Positions 24,602-36,997 of a stretch of 55,749 nt of DNA are shown one piece after another. Source of the stretch: Pantoea phytobeneficialis (lineage in GTDB: Bacteria; Pseudomonadota; Gammaproteobacteria; Enterobacterales; Enterobacteriaceae); the NCBI RefSeq assembly GCF_009728735.1, contig NZ_CP024640.1, forward strand, positions 211,542 to 267,290, given 5' to 3'. How positions within the stretch are numbered: position 1 is the stretch's first letter; each line of letters opens with the position of its first letter. Below the pieces are notes generated by a model, which was given only the letters and a program-made list of their open reading frames with translations, was not told the DNA's origin and did not search any database. The position numbers and the translations under genes are program-made.

Positions 24602-24856
24602 TTATTTATAAATCTCCGCCACACCATAAAGTTTATTTTCACCACCGGCGGCGATGATTTTCATCGAGGTGGCACCTTCCGCCTCGGCTTTGTCAGCAAG
24701 TTTGTTGGTCAGGCCATCAAGCGAATAAGCACCAGACGCAGAAACAACACCGACTTTTTGTTTGCCAGCGGCATCATTGATGACATCGACGGCAAAGGCG
24801 CTTTGAACCGCAAAGACGCTGGCCAGAGCAAAGGCGGAAGCAATTAACGTTTTCAT
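24602..24856 (-). CDS. DUF1471 periplasmic protein (YdgH/BhsA/McbA family)
   Basis: This 84-residue exported protein has a clear signal peptide (MKTLIASAFALASVFAVQSAFA) and then one DUF1471 domain: KQKVGVVSASGAYSLDGLTNKLADKAEAEGATSMKIIAAGGENKLYGVAEIY in short segments. This pattern of a GxVS strand, a Leu/Ala helix and a final GxAxIY strand is diagnostic. E. coli has many paralogues involved in envelope stress, biofilm and acid or peroxide responses; the exact role here cannot be told. It is divergent from the LysR gene at 25138, with about 280 bases between them holding both promoters and no other visible gene. Confidence 0.85.
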   Translation of the reverse strand: MKTLIASAFALASVFAVQSAFAVDVINDAAGKQKVGVVSASGAYSLDGLTNKLADKAEAEGATSMKIIAAGGENKLYGVAEIYK

Positions 24857-25122
24857 GGAAACCTCACATAATCATAAAGGGAATAACGAACTACGGAATA
24901 ATAGTATCATTACAAATTACACTTTATTAGCGGCTAAAAATTTATAACCGTTATGAGATTCATTCATTAATCGCGCTACAGAAAGTTAAGTATCGGCACG
25001 GAATCTGGCTTAGAACATGACACCCATCACACGCGATGAGTTTTTTCTGGTCAACTCGTGAGTAACTCACATATATTTCAGTTTATGTATAGCCGTCAAG
25101 GCCCGAGCCTGACAAAAGATGA

Positions 25123-26031
<909 letters not shown>

Positions 26032-26037
26032 CGCGAA

Positions 26038-26061
26038 AGGGCAGTGGCGAGCCACTGCCCT
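26038..26061. terminator. Bidirectional terminator between LysR and alcohol dehydrogenase genes
   Basis: AGGGCAGTGGC and GCCACTGCCCT form a perfect stem closed by a tiny loop, with T-rich sequence on the plus side and TTTC on the minus side. It serves the two convergent genes. Confidence 0.78.
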
Positions 26062-26067
26062 TGTTTC

Positions 26068-27123
26068 TTAAGCCTTCAGCGAAGCAATATCGATAACAAA
26101 ACGATACTTCACATCGCTTTTTAACATCCGTTGCCACGCATCATTAATATCTTGCATGTTGATCATTTCGACGTCTGACGTGATGCCATGCTCGCCGCAG
26201 AAATTCATCATCTCCTGCGTTTCCGCAATCCCGCCAATTACCGAACCGGCGACAGACTTACGGCCCAACACCAGCGGGGCGCTATTCAGTACCGGGTCCA
26301 GTTCGCCCAGGTAGCCCACCAGTACCAGGGTGCCGTTCAGCGCCAGGGTAGGGATATAAGGTTTCAAATCATGGACATACGGCACGGTATCAATAATCAG
26401 ATCGAACTGGTTATACACCGCCTTCATCTGCGCATCGTCGGTGGAAATCACGATATGTTCAGCACCGAGACGGCGGGCATCTTCCGATTTATTCGGTGAG
26501 CGGCTGAACAGGGTCACATCTGCCCCCAGCGCTTTGGCGAATTTCAGCGCCATATGCCCCAGGCCGCCAAGACCGACCACGGCAACTTTGCTGCCCGGTC
26601 CCACATTCCAGTGACGCAGTGGCGACCAGGTGGTGATTCCGGCGCACAGCAGAGGCGCCGCGCTTTTCAGATCCAGGCCTTCTGGCACTTTGACCACGAA
26701 TTTTTCCGTGACCACGATTTTGTCGGAGTAGCCACCATAGGTCGGCATCTGGTCATGACGATCAACGTCGTTATAGGTGAGGGTATTCCCTTCTTCGCAG
26801 TACTGCTCAAGCCCCTGTTCACAGGCGCTGCAATGCTGACAGGAATCCACCATACAACCCACGCCGACATGATCGCCAACGCTGAATTTGGTCACGGCTT
26901 TACCCACATGCGTGACACGACCAATAATTTCGTGGCCTGGCACCATCGGGTATTTGGCCCCGCCCCAATCGTTGTAAGCGTTGTGAATATCGGAGTGGCA
27001 AACACCGCTGTAAAGGATCTCAATGACAACATCATTGTCACGCGGATCGCGACGCACAAAATTATGCGGCACCAAATCTTCTTTGGCGGCAAAAGCGGCA
27101 TAGCCTTTTACATTTAACGTCAT
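26068..27123 (-). CDS. Zinc-dependent NAD(P) alcohol dehydrogenase (YahK/cinnamyl alcohol dehydrogenase type)
   Basis: This 351-residue medium-chain dehydrogenase has catalytic zinc ligands in GVCHSDIH and PMVPGHEIIG and the structural zinc cluster in CQHCSACEQGLEQYC. The cofactor motif VVGLGGLGHMALKFAKALG is followed by FSRSPNK, a basic pattern that suits NADP(H). It is close to E. coli YahK and plant cinnamyl alcohol dehydrogenases, which reduce a wide range of aldehydes. The ATG has AGGAGA in front. It lies 24 bases after the carboxymuconolactone decarboxylase-like gene on the same strand and is probably co-transcribed with it. Confidence 0.87.
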   Translation of the reverse strand: MTLNVKGYAAFAAKEDLVPHNFVRRDPRDNDVVIEILYSGVCHSDIHNAYNDWGGAKYPMVPGHEIIGRVTHVGKAVTKFSVGDHVGVGCMVDSCQHCSACEQGLEQYCEEGNTLTYNDVDRHDQMPTYGGYSDKIVVTEKFVVKVPEGLDLKSAAPLLCAGITTWSPLRHWNVGPGSKVAVVGLGGLGHMALKFAKALGADVTLFSRSPNKSEDARRLGAEHIVISTDDAQMKAVYNQFDLIIDTVPYVHDLKPYIPTLALNGTLVLVGYLGELDPVLNSAPLVLGRKSVAGSVIGGIAETQEMMNFCGEHGITSDVEMINMQDINDAWQRMLKSDVKYRFVIDIASLKA

Positions 27124-27147
27124 TCTGTTTCTCCTGAAAGCATTCTA

Positions 27148-27804
27148 TTAACGCGGGCGACTGGCCATCACGTCATCCAGCAGTTGCATGCCGCGTTGGG
27201 CTTCATGGCTGACGACGGTGTTGCCGTAGACCACAAACAGGTCTTTCACCTGCTGTTCAGTCAGCCCGACATTGAGACCACCACCAATGTGTGATTTCAG
27301 TTGCGATTCCACACCGCCAAGGCCGGTGAGCGCGGCGATAGTGGCGATTTCCCGATCCGGTAAGCCGAGATTGTCGCGGGCAATCACATCAGCAAAAAGA
27401 TGTTCTTGCAGGAACTGGTTAATTTCAGGCAAAAATTCGATGAAATTGCCTTTCTCAGCTTTCAATACCCGTCCGGCAATGAGCGTCTGAATATCAGACC
27501 CTACTTCAGTCCGTGATTTATCCTGCGGTGCCGGGGAAGGGGCTTTACCGACAGGATCGTTGATGCCTTGTTCTGCGCGCTGTTTAATCACGCTCATAAA
27601 AGTTGTAATGCCATTCAGGCTTCTGGGAAAGCCACAGTAGGCATACATTTGCAGCAACACTTCTTTTATTTCATTGATGGTCAGACCGCTGTCTAACCCT
27701 GCGTTGAGTGCCTGAGAAAGTGCGGGTAAATCACCTTTGGCGGTCCAGGCCGCGATGGGAATAATTGCCCGCTGGGTGGCATTGAGTGATGCTGTTGTAT
27801 TCAT
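27148..27804 (-). CDS. Carboxymuconolactone decarboxylase-like protein (two CMD domains)
   Basis: This 218-residue protein has two CMD/AhpD-like helical repeats: residues about 30-85 (GLDSGLTINEIKEVLLQMYAYCGFPRSLNG) and about 140-205 (LPDREIATIAALTGLGG ... GLTEQQVKDLFVVYGN). The first repeat contains one Cys (YCGFP) rather than a CxxC pair, so it is unlikely to be a classical AhpD peroxidase. In other bacteria similar proteins are fused to, or sit beside, GtHNL-like cupins; the window's cupin is at 19186. It precedes the alcohol dehydrogenase by 24 bases. Function is unknown; small aldehyde, quinone or peroxide metabolism is a guess. Confidence 0.8.
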   Translation of the reverse strand: MNTTASLNATQRAIIPIAAWTAKGDLPALSQALNAGLDSGLTINEIKEVLLQMYAYCGFPRSLNGITTFMSVIKQRAEQGINDPVGKAPSPAPQDKSRTEVGSDIQTLIAGRVLKAEKGNFIEFLPEINQFLQEHLFADVIARDNLGLPDREIATIAALTGLGGVESQLKSHIGGGLNVGLTEQQVKDLFVVYGNTVVSHEAQRGMQLLDDVMASRPR

Positions 27805-28001
27805 ATTGATATTGCCTTTATCACCTGACGCATAGATAAGTCGTGACGTTGCTGTCAGCAGTCACGCGCCCTTCACCTTAGAATAAAAATCCGCAGGAAT
27901 CAGCCCGTTATTACCGGTTTATGCTGAATGACGTTATGAATTGAACTCATCATTAATGCCGCAAAATGCTAATCCAACAAGGCTTAATTTCCGCAATTCT
28001 A

Positions 28002-28058
28002 CCGTAGCGGCGCGATTTATCGCGCTATTACCTTGCGCGATAAATCGCGCCGCTACGG
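28002..28058. repeat. REP-type repeat, long form, in the 27805-28123 intergenic region
   Basis: CCGTAGCGGCGCGATTTATC and its inverted partner ending GCGCCGCTACGG flank a short spacer. The two arms are nearly exact and end in matching CCG/CGG. The remaining 319-base gap should hold the promoter of the CMD gene (27805-28000) and of the permease gene (28059-28123); nothing else is apparent. Confidence 0.88.
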
Positions 28059-28123
28059 ATTCGCGTAAATATTATGCACTTTAAAATATCTTCTGGTGAA
28101 ATACGACATTCGGGTGACGATGA

Positions 28124-29395
28124 ATGTGTTTTGATAAATATTATCAATTTTTAAATGTCAGGCCGAAAGAGCTGAAAACGCTGGCATGGTCGATGTTGTA
28201 TGTCTTTTCTTTATTTGTTGCTTATTATCTTTTGCGCCCGGTACGTGACGAGTTAGGTGTGGCGGGAGGGGTGAATAATCTTCCCTGGTTGTTCAGCGGT
28301 ACGCTCGCTGCGATGTTGCTATTGACACCGTTATTTTCTTTTCTGGTAAAACGCTATCAGCGAATAACCGTCATCAGGATCAGCTACCATTTTTTTGCCA
28401 GCAATTTGCTGCTGTTTTTCATGTTGCTACTCCCTGCGTTCAGTGAATATCGTATCTGGACTGGCCGGTTTTTCTTTATCTGGTTATCGGTATTCAACCT
28501 GTTTGTCGTTTCCCTGTTTTGGTCATTGATCGTTGATATTTTTACCTCCGAACAGGGGGTGCGGCTATTTGGTATCCTTTCTGCTGGGGCGACACTGGGG
28601 GCGCTAATCGGGTCTTCTCTGACGCTGATTTCAGTGGAGCGTATTGACCAGCGCGGCCTGGTGTTGCTGGCGTTTCTGCTGTTGGAAATCAGTCTGCTAT
28701 CGGCTCAGCGGGCTGCTGCGCACAGTACAAATTTTGCCGGAAAAAAAACGGAACGTCCTGTTGGGGGATCGGTGCTCGCCGGGATCACCCACACGCTGCG
28801 TTCGCCTTACCTCTCCGGTATCGCCCTGTTTATGATGCTGTATAGTCTGACCTCCACCTTTCTCTATTTTGAGCAGGCGTCGATTGCAGCAAATGCCTTT
28901 TCTGACCGTGCCTCGCGCACCGCGTTTTTCGCCACCATCGATTTGTGGGTCAATCTGCTCACCTTCATCGCACAGATCTTTTTCACCTCACGGGCGTTGA
29001 AAGGATTGGGTGTCTCCCTGACCCTCGCCATTTTACCGCTGGTAACACTCGCGGGATTTTCGCTGCTGCTGGCATTTCCTTCTCTGATGATTTTTGTCGT
29101 ATTCCAGGTTGCACGCCGCATCAGTAACTTCGCTTTCGCCCGACCCGGCAGAGAAATTTTATTTACCCGTGTGGCGAAAGAAGAACGTTATAAGTCGAAA
29201 AATTTCATCGATACGGTGGTGTATCGTCTCGGCGATCAGATGGGAAGCTGGAGTTATGCCGGGCTGATGGGATTTGCCGGGAGTTCCGGCCTGCTGGCGT
29301 ATATTGCGATCCCTTTGTCTCTCGTCTGGTTGGCGCTGTCGGTCTGGCTGGGCCGTCAATCACCTTTAATTTCCCTCAACTCAGGAGCTGACTAA
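28124..29395 (+). CDS. ATP/ADP translocase-like permease (NTP/NDP exchanger family, MFS superfamily)
   Basis: This 423-residue membrane protein has about 11-12 hydrophobic segments. The opening YVFSLFVAYYLLRPVRDELG is the signature of the Tlc/NTP-NDP exchange-like family found outside obligate parasites, and LFWSLIVDIFTSEQGVRLFG and RPGREILFTRVAKEERYKSKNFIDTVVYRLGD are its other conserved blocks. True Tlc carriers exchange ATP and ADP in Rickettsia and plastids; free-living homologues have unproven substrates. Its TAA stop overlaps the ATG of the next gene (TAATG), so the two are translationally coupled. The start is weakly supported, as no strong ribosome binding site is visible. Confidence 0.75.
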   Translation: MCFDKYYQFLNVRPKELKTLAWSMLYVFSLFVAYYLLRPVRDELGVAGGVNNLPWLFSGTLAAMLLLTPLFSFLVKRYQRITVIRISYHFFASNLLLFFMLLLPAFSEYRIWTGRFFFIWLSVFNLFVVSLFWSLIVDIFTSEQGVRLFGILSAGATLGALIGSSLTLISVERIDQRGLVLLAFLLLEISLLSAQRAAAHSTNFAGKKTERPVGGSVLAGITHTLRSPYLSGIALFMMLYSLTSTFLYFEQASIAANAFSDRASRTAFFATIDLWVNLLTFIAQIFFTSRALKGLGVSLTLAILPLVTLAGFSLLLAFPSLMIFVVFQVARRISNFAFARPGREILFTRVAKEERYKSKNFIDTVVYRLGDQMGSWSYAGLMGFAGSSGLLAYIAIPLSLVWLALSVWLGRQSPLISLNSGAD

Positions 29396-30120
29396 TGTCC
29401 CTCTCACGACGTCAATTGATCAAGTTAGCCGCAATTACAGGAGCAATGAGTATGACAGGTAAGGCGATAGCTATCAGTACCGGCCAATCGTTGAAAATTG
29501 GTGTGATCGGTGCGGGCTGGCTGGGAGGAACAGTGGCTAAGCTGTGGGTGAAAGCCGGGCATCAGGTGATGTTCTCCACCCGGCATCTGGATGAGTTGCA
29601 ACGCGAGATCGCGCCCTTAGGTGCCAATGCCAGCGTAGGGACACCGGCAGAGGCTGCGGCATTTGGCGACATTCTGTTATTCGCCGTCCCGTATGATGCC
29701 TTGCCACAACTCGGCCAGCAGCTCGCTGCGGCGATGAAAGGCAAAATCGTGCTGGATGCCTGTAATCCTTCCGGCTGGCAACAGAGCGACCTTGCCAGGG
29801 AAGCGAACCAAAATGGGGTGGCGGAAACCAGTCAACGATTGTTGCCCGGCACTCGCTATGTCCGGGCTTTCAGTGCGGTTGACGCCACTGCCATTGAGGC
29901 ATCCGCCAGTGCCAGCGCGGCGAACAAGTTAGGTGTGCCGATCGCCAGTGATGATGCTGAGGCATTGAAGGCAGTGGCGAAGCTGGTTGAGGATGTCGGT
30001 TCGGTTCCGGTGATCACCGGGAATCTGGCGAGTGCCAGAAGTTTCCAACGCGGTGGCCCTGGTTTTCGGGCGAATACCAACGCTCCGGCGCTACGCGCTA
30101 TTCTGCATGTGGATGTGTAG
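29395..30120 (+). CDS. Tat-exported NADP-binding oxidoreductase (F420-reductase-like)
   Basis: This 241-residue protein starts with a twin-arginine signal (SRRQLIKLAAITGAMSM, cleavage likely near AIA) followed by a Rossmann domain with GVIGAGWLGGTVAKLWVKAGHQV and STRH, the NADP-selective pattern of NADPH:F420 reductase-like proteins (COG2085). FAVPYDALPQL and LDACNP are further family motifs. Most relatives are cytoplasmic; export with bound cofactor is unusual. The start overlaps the permease stop. The final codons HVDV and TAG stop come from the leading bases of a REP repeat (30117-30139), so the natural C-terminus may have been altered. Confidence 0.76.
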   Translation: MSLSRRQLIKLAAITGAMSMTGKAIAISTGQSLKIGVIGAGWLGGTVAKLWVKAGHQVMFSTRHLDELQREIAPLGANASVGTPAEAAAFGDILLFAVPYDALPQLGQQLAAAMKGKIVLDACNPSGWQQSDLAREANQNGVAETSQRLLPGTRYVRAFSAVDATAIEASASASAANKLGVPIASDDAEALKAVAKLVEDVGSVPVITGNLASARSFQRGGPGFRANTNAPALRAILHVDV

Positions 30121-30139
30121 CGACGCGATTTATCGCGCA
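30117..30139. repeat. REP-type repeat, single arm, supplying a stop codon
   Basis: GTAGCGACGCGATTTATCGC GCA is one arm of the repeat family with one substitution (GGC to GAC) and no second arm. The TAG within GTAG terminates the Tat-exported oxidoreductase gene. The following 120 bases are the leader of the SDR gene. Confidence 0.75.
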
Positions 30140-30258
30140 GATTTATGATCGCCACTCATAAACTCATGCTGATTATCTCTAAAGTCATTGCACGTCGGAA
30201 CGATTATATTTTCCCCATCGACATTGTTGGTGAAACATAACTTACCTTCGGAGTGACT

Positions 30259-31086
30259 ATGAAAGACGTGATTGTGGTGATTGGTGCGGGTTCAATCGGG
30301 CAGGCGATTGCTCGCCGGGTCAGCCAGGGCAAAACGGTGTTGCTGGCGGACCTGCGTGCTGAAAACACCGAAGCGGCAGCGAAAGTGCTACGCGATGCCG
30401 GTTTCGTGGTATCCACCAGTCAGGTGGATGTCTCGTCGCGCGACTCCATTCAGGCGTTGGTGAAAACGGCTACGGCGTTAGGCGCGGTAAAAGGGGTGAT
30501 CAACGCGGCTGGGGTGTCGCCTTCACAGGCCTCATCTAAAACGATTTTAAACGTCGACCTTTATGGTACGGCGGTGATCCTTGAAGAGTTCGGTCAGGTT
30601 ATTGCTGAAGGTGGTTCGGGTATTATTATCGCCTCCCAGTCCGGTCACCGCCTGCCGCCGCTCAGCGTAGAGCAGAATGAAGCGCTGGCGACCACGCCCA
30701 CGGAAGACCTGCTGGCGCTGCCGTTTTTGCAGGAAGACACCATCACCGATCCGCTGCTGGCGTACCAATATTCAAAACGCGGCAATGCACTGCGCGTGAT
30801 GGCCGAAGCAGTGAAATGGGGCAAACGCGGTGCGCGCGTCAATACCATTAGCCCTGGCATCATCTATACCCCATTGGCAAATGATGAGCTGTCCGGACCA
30901 CGCGGCGCAGGATACCGCAATATGCTGGAACGATCCCCGGTTGGTCGCGGCGGCACGCCGGATGAAGTGGGCGCGCTGGCGGCTTTGCTGATGGGACCGG
31001 AAGGCACCTTTATCACTGGCAGTGATTTCCTGATGGATGGTGGCGTGACAGCTTCATACTGGTATGGCGATCTAAAACCAGCCTGA
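30259..31086 (+). CDS. Short-chain dehydrogenase/reductase
   Basis: This 275-residue classical SDR has the nucleotide loop VVIGAGSIGQAIARR followed by LLADLR, where the Asp after the second strand suggests NAD preference. NAAGVSP corresponds to the NNAG motif, SQSGH contains the catalytic Ser, and YQYSKRGN holds the Tyr-x-x-x-Lys pair. The C-terminus has the usual VNTISPGIIYTPL and GSDFLMDGGV. The ATG at 30259 with CGGAG five bases upstream is preferred to the in-frame GTG at 30253. Substrate unknown. It converges with the BglG-type gene, whose stop is only four bases away. Confidence 0.83.
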   Translation: MKDVIVVIGAGSIGQAIARRVSQGKTVLLADLRAENTEAAAKVLRDAGFVVSTSQVDVSSRDSIQALVKTATALGAVKGVINAAGVSPSQASSKTILNVDLYGTAVILEEFGQVIAEGGSGIIIASQSGHRLPPLSVEQNEALATTPTEDLLALPFLQEDTITDPLLAYQYSKRGNALRVMAEAVKWGKRGARVNTISPGIIYTPLANDELSGPRGAGYRNMLERSPVGRGGTPDEVGALAALLMGPEGTFITGSDFLMDGGVTASYWYGDLKPA

Positions 31087-31089
31087 TTA

Positions 31090-31917
31090 TCAGTGGCTTA
31101 ATCGACTGATATGCATACTCAGCCAGGTGAGTTCTTCCCTGGGGAGTGAAAGCTGATATTTCTCCTGAATATAGTCGCGAATCGTCCAGGCGACGGACAT
31201 GGCTTCAGGGTGGAATTTCAGCAGCTCCTGATAGAAGTCCTCGCCGGCTCCGGTACTGATTTTGCCCGCCAGGATACGCTCCGCGAAATAGCGCAAATGC
31301 GTAATAAAACGGTTGTAGTTAATCGACGTGACATCGATTGACCGGTTTAATTTGTAACGCACAATCTCGGCGATACGATTCACCAGCTGTACCTGCTGGT
31401 GAGCCGTGTCCTGACCTGCACTGCCCGAGGCATTAATCAGATGAAAAGCGATGTGTACTGCCTCATCTTCACCCAGTTCCAGCTTAAAGCGTGCTTCCAC
31501 CATCGCTCTGGCCTGTAAACCAATGGCGTACTCTTTCTGGTAATAACGCTGCACTTCCCAGCTCAGTTTATTGGCGATCACCTGACCCGCGCGAGCGCGT
31601 TCGGCGGCGAACCACAGATGCTCCGCCAGGGTAAAAAACAGCACCGAGTGCAGTTTTTCGCTGTACTGCGCCTGCGCCAGGGCAATGATGTCATGGGTAA
31701 TATCAAACCAGGCAACGGGAATGGTGTTGGTCAGCGAGAAATAGTGGCGCGACTTGAGATGTTCCAGCGGGATAAACACCTGCTCAATCCCTGCCGCGTT
31801 CACCTGGGTGCCGGGTCTGGCGCCAAAGCCAATCCCTTTACCAAACAGAATCATCTCCTGCTGGTCATGTTCCACCAGCAGCATGCTGTTGTTCAGCGAT
31901 TTCTTCACGGTAATCAC
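31090..31917 (-). CDS. BglG/LicT-family transcriptional antiterminator
   Basis: This 275-residue protein has an N-terminal RNA-binding CAT domain (1-55: ITVKKSLNNSMLLVEHDQQEMILFGKGIGFG) and two PTS regulation domains, PRD1 (about 65-170) and PRD2 (about 170-275), with conserved histidines in SEKLHS, LAEHLWF and EDEAVHIAFH. Its EII partner would phosphorylate it when no sugar is present; unphosphorylated dimers bind the RAT hairpin and stop leader terminator formation. A matching RAT/terminator lies at 35229-35305. It is the last gene of its operon, whereas E. coli bglG is first, 22 bases after the GH1 gene. Confidence 0.88.
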   Translation of the reverse strand: MITVKKSLNNSMLLVEHDQQEMILFGKGIGFGARPGTQVNAAGIEQVFIPLEHLKSRHYFSLTNTIPVAWFDITHDIIALAQAQYSEKLHSVLFFTLAEHLWFAAERARAGQVIANKLSWEVQRYYQKEYAIGLQARAMVEARFKLELGEDEAVHIAFHLINASGSAGQDTAHQQVQLVNRIAEIVRYKLNRSIDVTSINYNRFITHLRYFAERILAGKISTGAGEDFYQELLKFHPEAMSVAWTIRDYIQEKYQLSLPREELTWLSMHISRLSH

Positions 31918-31939
31918 GTCAATACCCGTCCCTGTGTTG

Positions 31940-35208
<3,269 letters not shown>

Positions 35209-35228
35209 ATACCACCCTCTTTTTTTGC

Positions 35229-35280
35229 CAAAAAAAAAGACCTGAAGCCGGCTTCCGATTTGGAAGCGAGCTTCAGGTCT
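35229..35280 (-). terminator. Leader attenuator of the bgl-type PTS operon
   Basis: On the minus strand AGACCTGAAGC...GCTTCAGGTCT forms a long stem (17 of 19 pairs, arms 35262-35280 and 35238-35256, loop 35257-35261) followed directly by nine T residues. It stands between the promoter and the EIIBCA gene, so transcripts stop here unless antitermination occurs. Confidence 0.92.
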
Positions 35281-35305
35281 TGCCTGGTTACCCAGTTACA
35301 CGCCT
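35276..35305 (-). promoter_or_regulatory. RAT antiterminator element for the BglG-type protein
   Basis: On the minus strand GTGTAACTGG ... CCAGGCAAGACC resembles the BglG/LicT RAT consensus (GGATTGTTACTG...CAGGCAAAACC). Its 3' end (AAGACC) overlaps the 5' arm of the leader terminator, so the two RNA structures are mutually exclusive, as required for protein-directed antitermination. Confidence 0.82.
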
Positions 35306-35313
35306 GTCGACAT

Positions 35314-35342
35314 TTCTAACGTCAGCGGCAAAGTGCTGTCAA
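35314..35342 (-). promoter_or_regulatory. Predicted sigma-70 promoter of the bgl-type operon
   Basis: TTGACA (35342-35337) and TTAGAA (35319-35314) are separated by 17 bases on the minus strand. Transcription would begin near 35307, just before the RAT element. Confidence 0.65.
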
Positions 35343-35391
35343 AACAATCCCGAGCGGTTAATGATGAATTGTGATGTACACGACGTTTTAC

Positions 35392-36405
35392 TTAACCATA
35401 GGGGCCATCACCAACGGATTGTCGATGGATCAATTCGCCACACATCAGGGACAACGCGCTAACCTCCTCGCCATCCAGCATTTTCGTGAGTTGCGCGAGG
35501 GCGCTGGCGACCATTTCTGCCATCGGAACATGCACCGATGTCAGCGCCGGGATGGTGTAGGAGGCGATGGGAATATCATCAAAGCTGAGCAGCGACACAT
35601 CCTGCGGAATGCGCTTGCCCGCATTGTACAGGGCAGAGGCGGCCCCGATAGCCATATCGTCGTTACTGGCAACAATCGCCGAGAATGTCACGTTGCGTGC
35701 CAGCAATTCTTCAGCGGCTTGCTTACCGCTTTCCATGGTCCAACTGCCATCCAGCATCAACGCCGGTGCCATTGGCAAATTATTTTGGGTCATCGCGGCC
35801 TGAAACCCTTTTAATCGACTGAGACCGGTGTGAGAGCTGCCCATCCCTTTGATAAACGCGATATCGCGATGCCCACGGTGAATCAAATAATTCACCGCAT
35901 CGAAAGTGTCTTTCTCATGGTCGGCACAGACGGAATATTGGGGAAACTTTTTTAGCCGGCGGTTCAGGATGATCAGGGGTTTGCTCAGGGTGGGGATCAG
36001 TTGGTCGATTTCTTCCACGCTCAGATAACGCGGGTAAATGATCACCGCATCACAACGGCTGTCGATGAGGAAATGAATGGCATCGCGCTCCTGCTGCGCG
36101 CTGTGTTTACCATCGGCCAGCACCAACTGGGAGCCGAGCTGTTCGGTCAGGGTCGCCACCTGAAACATCAGTTCGCTGAAAAACGGGCCATGATAAAGGG
36201 TATTAGGCACCATCAGGCCAATGCTATGCGAACGGTTGGTCGCCAGGTTACGTGCCACCAGATTGGGACGATACCCCATCTCGTCGACTGCCTGCATCAC
36301 TTTGTCGCGCACCGTTTTGGACACATAACTGTGTCCGGCCAGTACACGGGATACGGTTGCCTTCGAAACGCCTGCGCGTTGGGCAACATCAAGCATGGTA
36401 ATCAT
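35392..36405 (-). CDS. LacI-family repressor, AscG-like
   Basis: This 337-residue repressor has the N-terminal LacI HTH and hinge (TMLDVAQRAGVSKATVSRVLAGHSYVS ... GYRPNLVARNLA) and a type I periplasmic-binding-protein core. It is similar along its length to E. coli AscG (NTLYHGPFFSELMF, IIYPRYLSVEEID, ASNDDMAIGAASAL, SFDDIPIASYTIPALTSV), the repressor of arbutin-salicin-cellobiose genes. AAGGAA precedes the ATG. It is divergent from the lactose/cellobiose-type PTS genes; two TGNAACCGGTTGCA operators lie in that region. Its effector is likely a beta-glucoside or derivative. Confidence 0.87.
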   Translation of the reverse strand: MITMLDVAQRAGVSKATVSRVLAGHSYVSKTVRDKVMQAVDEMGYRPNLVARNLATNRSHSIGLMVPNTLYHGPFFSELMFQVATLTEQLGSQLVLADGKHSAQQERDAIHFLIDSRCDAVIIYPRYLSVEEIDQLIPTLSKPLIILNRRLKKFPQYSVCADHEKDTFDAVNYLIHRGHRDIAFIKGMGSSHTGLSRLKGFQAAMTQNNLPMAPALMLDGSWTMESGKQAAEELLARNVTFSAIVASNDDMAIGAASALYNAGKRIPQDVSLLSFDDIPIASYTIPALTSVHVPMAEMVASALAQLTKMLDGEEVSALSLMCGELIHRQSVGDGPYG

Positions 36406-36527
36406 TCGTGTTCCTTGTTAGCTCACCTGCCTATTGTAACCAATAATACCGGCAACAGTAAAAGCCTGCCTTAAAATAACGCGTTGGCTATGTTGTTAAA
36501 ATTAAACAGCATCGGGATGGAATAATC

Positions 36528-36541
36528 TGAAACCGGTTGCA
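36528..36541 (+). promoter_or_regulatory. LacI/AscG-type operator, distal copy
   Basis: TGAAACCGGTTGCA is a near-palindrome centred on CCGG, typical of LacI/GalR operators, and differs at one base from a second copy 89 bases downstream. Confidence 0.72.
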
Positions 36542-36616
36542 GATTATTTTAACTTTATCACAAAATAAGCCGATACTTCGTTTGAGTTATAGATCACAAA
36601 AAAGATAAATTGAATC

Positions 36617-36630
36617 TGTAACCGGTTGCA
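36617..36630 (+). promoter_or_regulatory. LacI/AscG-type operator, proximal copy
   Basis: TGTAACCGGTTGCA lies 47 bases before the EIIB start. With the copy at 36528 it brackets the promoter; the 89-base centre spacing could allow looping. A weak CRP-like site (TGAGT-N6-TCACA, 36583-36598) lies between them. Confidence 0.72.
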
Positions 36631-36676
36631 GAGATGGCGAGTGACGCGTAAGAATTTAGAAAAAAAGGAGGGTGTC

Positions 36677-36997
36677 ATGGTTAAAATCTTATTGTGTTGC
36701 TCGGCAGGAATGTCCACCAGCATGGTGGTGCAGCGAATGGAAAAAGCCGCGGTGCAGCTGAGTCTGGATGCCCGTATCGAAGCGGTAGGTATGGAGGAGT
36801 TCCGGGATAAAATCGCCGATTACGACTGTTGTCTGCTCGGTCCACAAATTAAATACAAGCTCACGGATTTCCAACAACGCGCAGCAGAATTTAATAAACC
36901 TGTCACCGTCATTAACACCATGGATTACGGCATGCTGAATGGTGAAAAAATTCTGAAGTCTGCCCTTTCCCTGATTGATTCCCATAAGGGGGCATAA
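36677..36997 (+). CDS. PTS EIIB, lactose/cellobiose family
   Basis: This 106-residue cytoplasmic phosphocarrier starts MVKILLCCSAGMSTSMVVQRM; the Cys before SAGMSTS (Cys8) is the phosphorylation site, as in ChbB. The ATG at 36677 is chosen for its AAGGAGGG site; an upstream in-frame ATG would add an unsupported 17-residue extension. The protein passes phosphate from EIIA to sugar bound by EIIC. It is the first gene of a six-gene operon, and its stop overlaps the EIIC start (TAATG). Confidence 0.9.
   Translation: MVKILLCCSAGMSTSMVVQRMEKAAVQLSLDARIEAVGMEEFRDKIADYDCCLLGPQIKYKLTDFQQRAAEFNKPVTVINTMDYGMLNGEKILKSALSLIDSHKGA

Noticed and set aside
36583..36598. CRP site at the lactose/cellobiose-type PTS promoter
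   Set aside because: TGAGT-N6-TCACA has only one good half; mentioned in passing but too weak to call.
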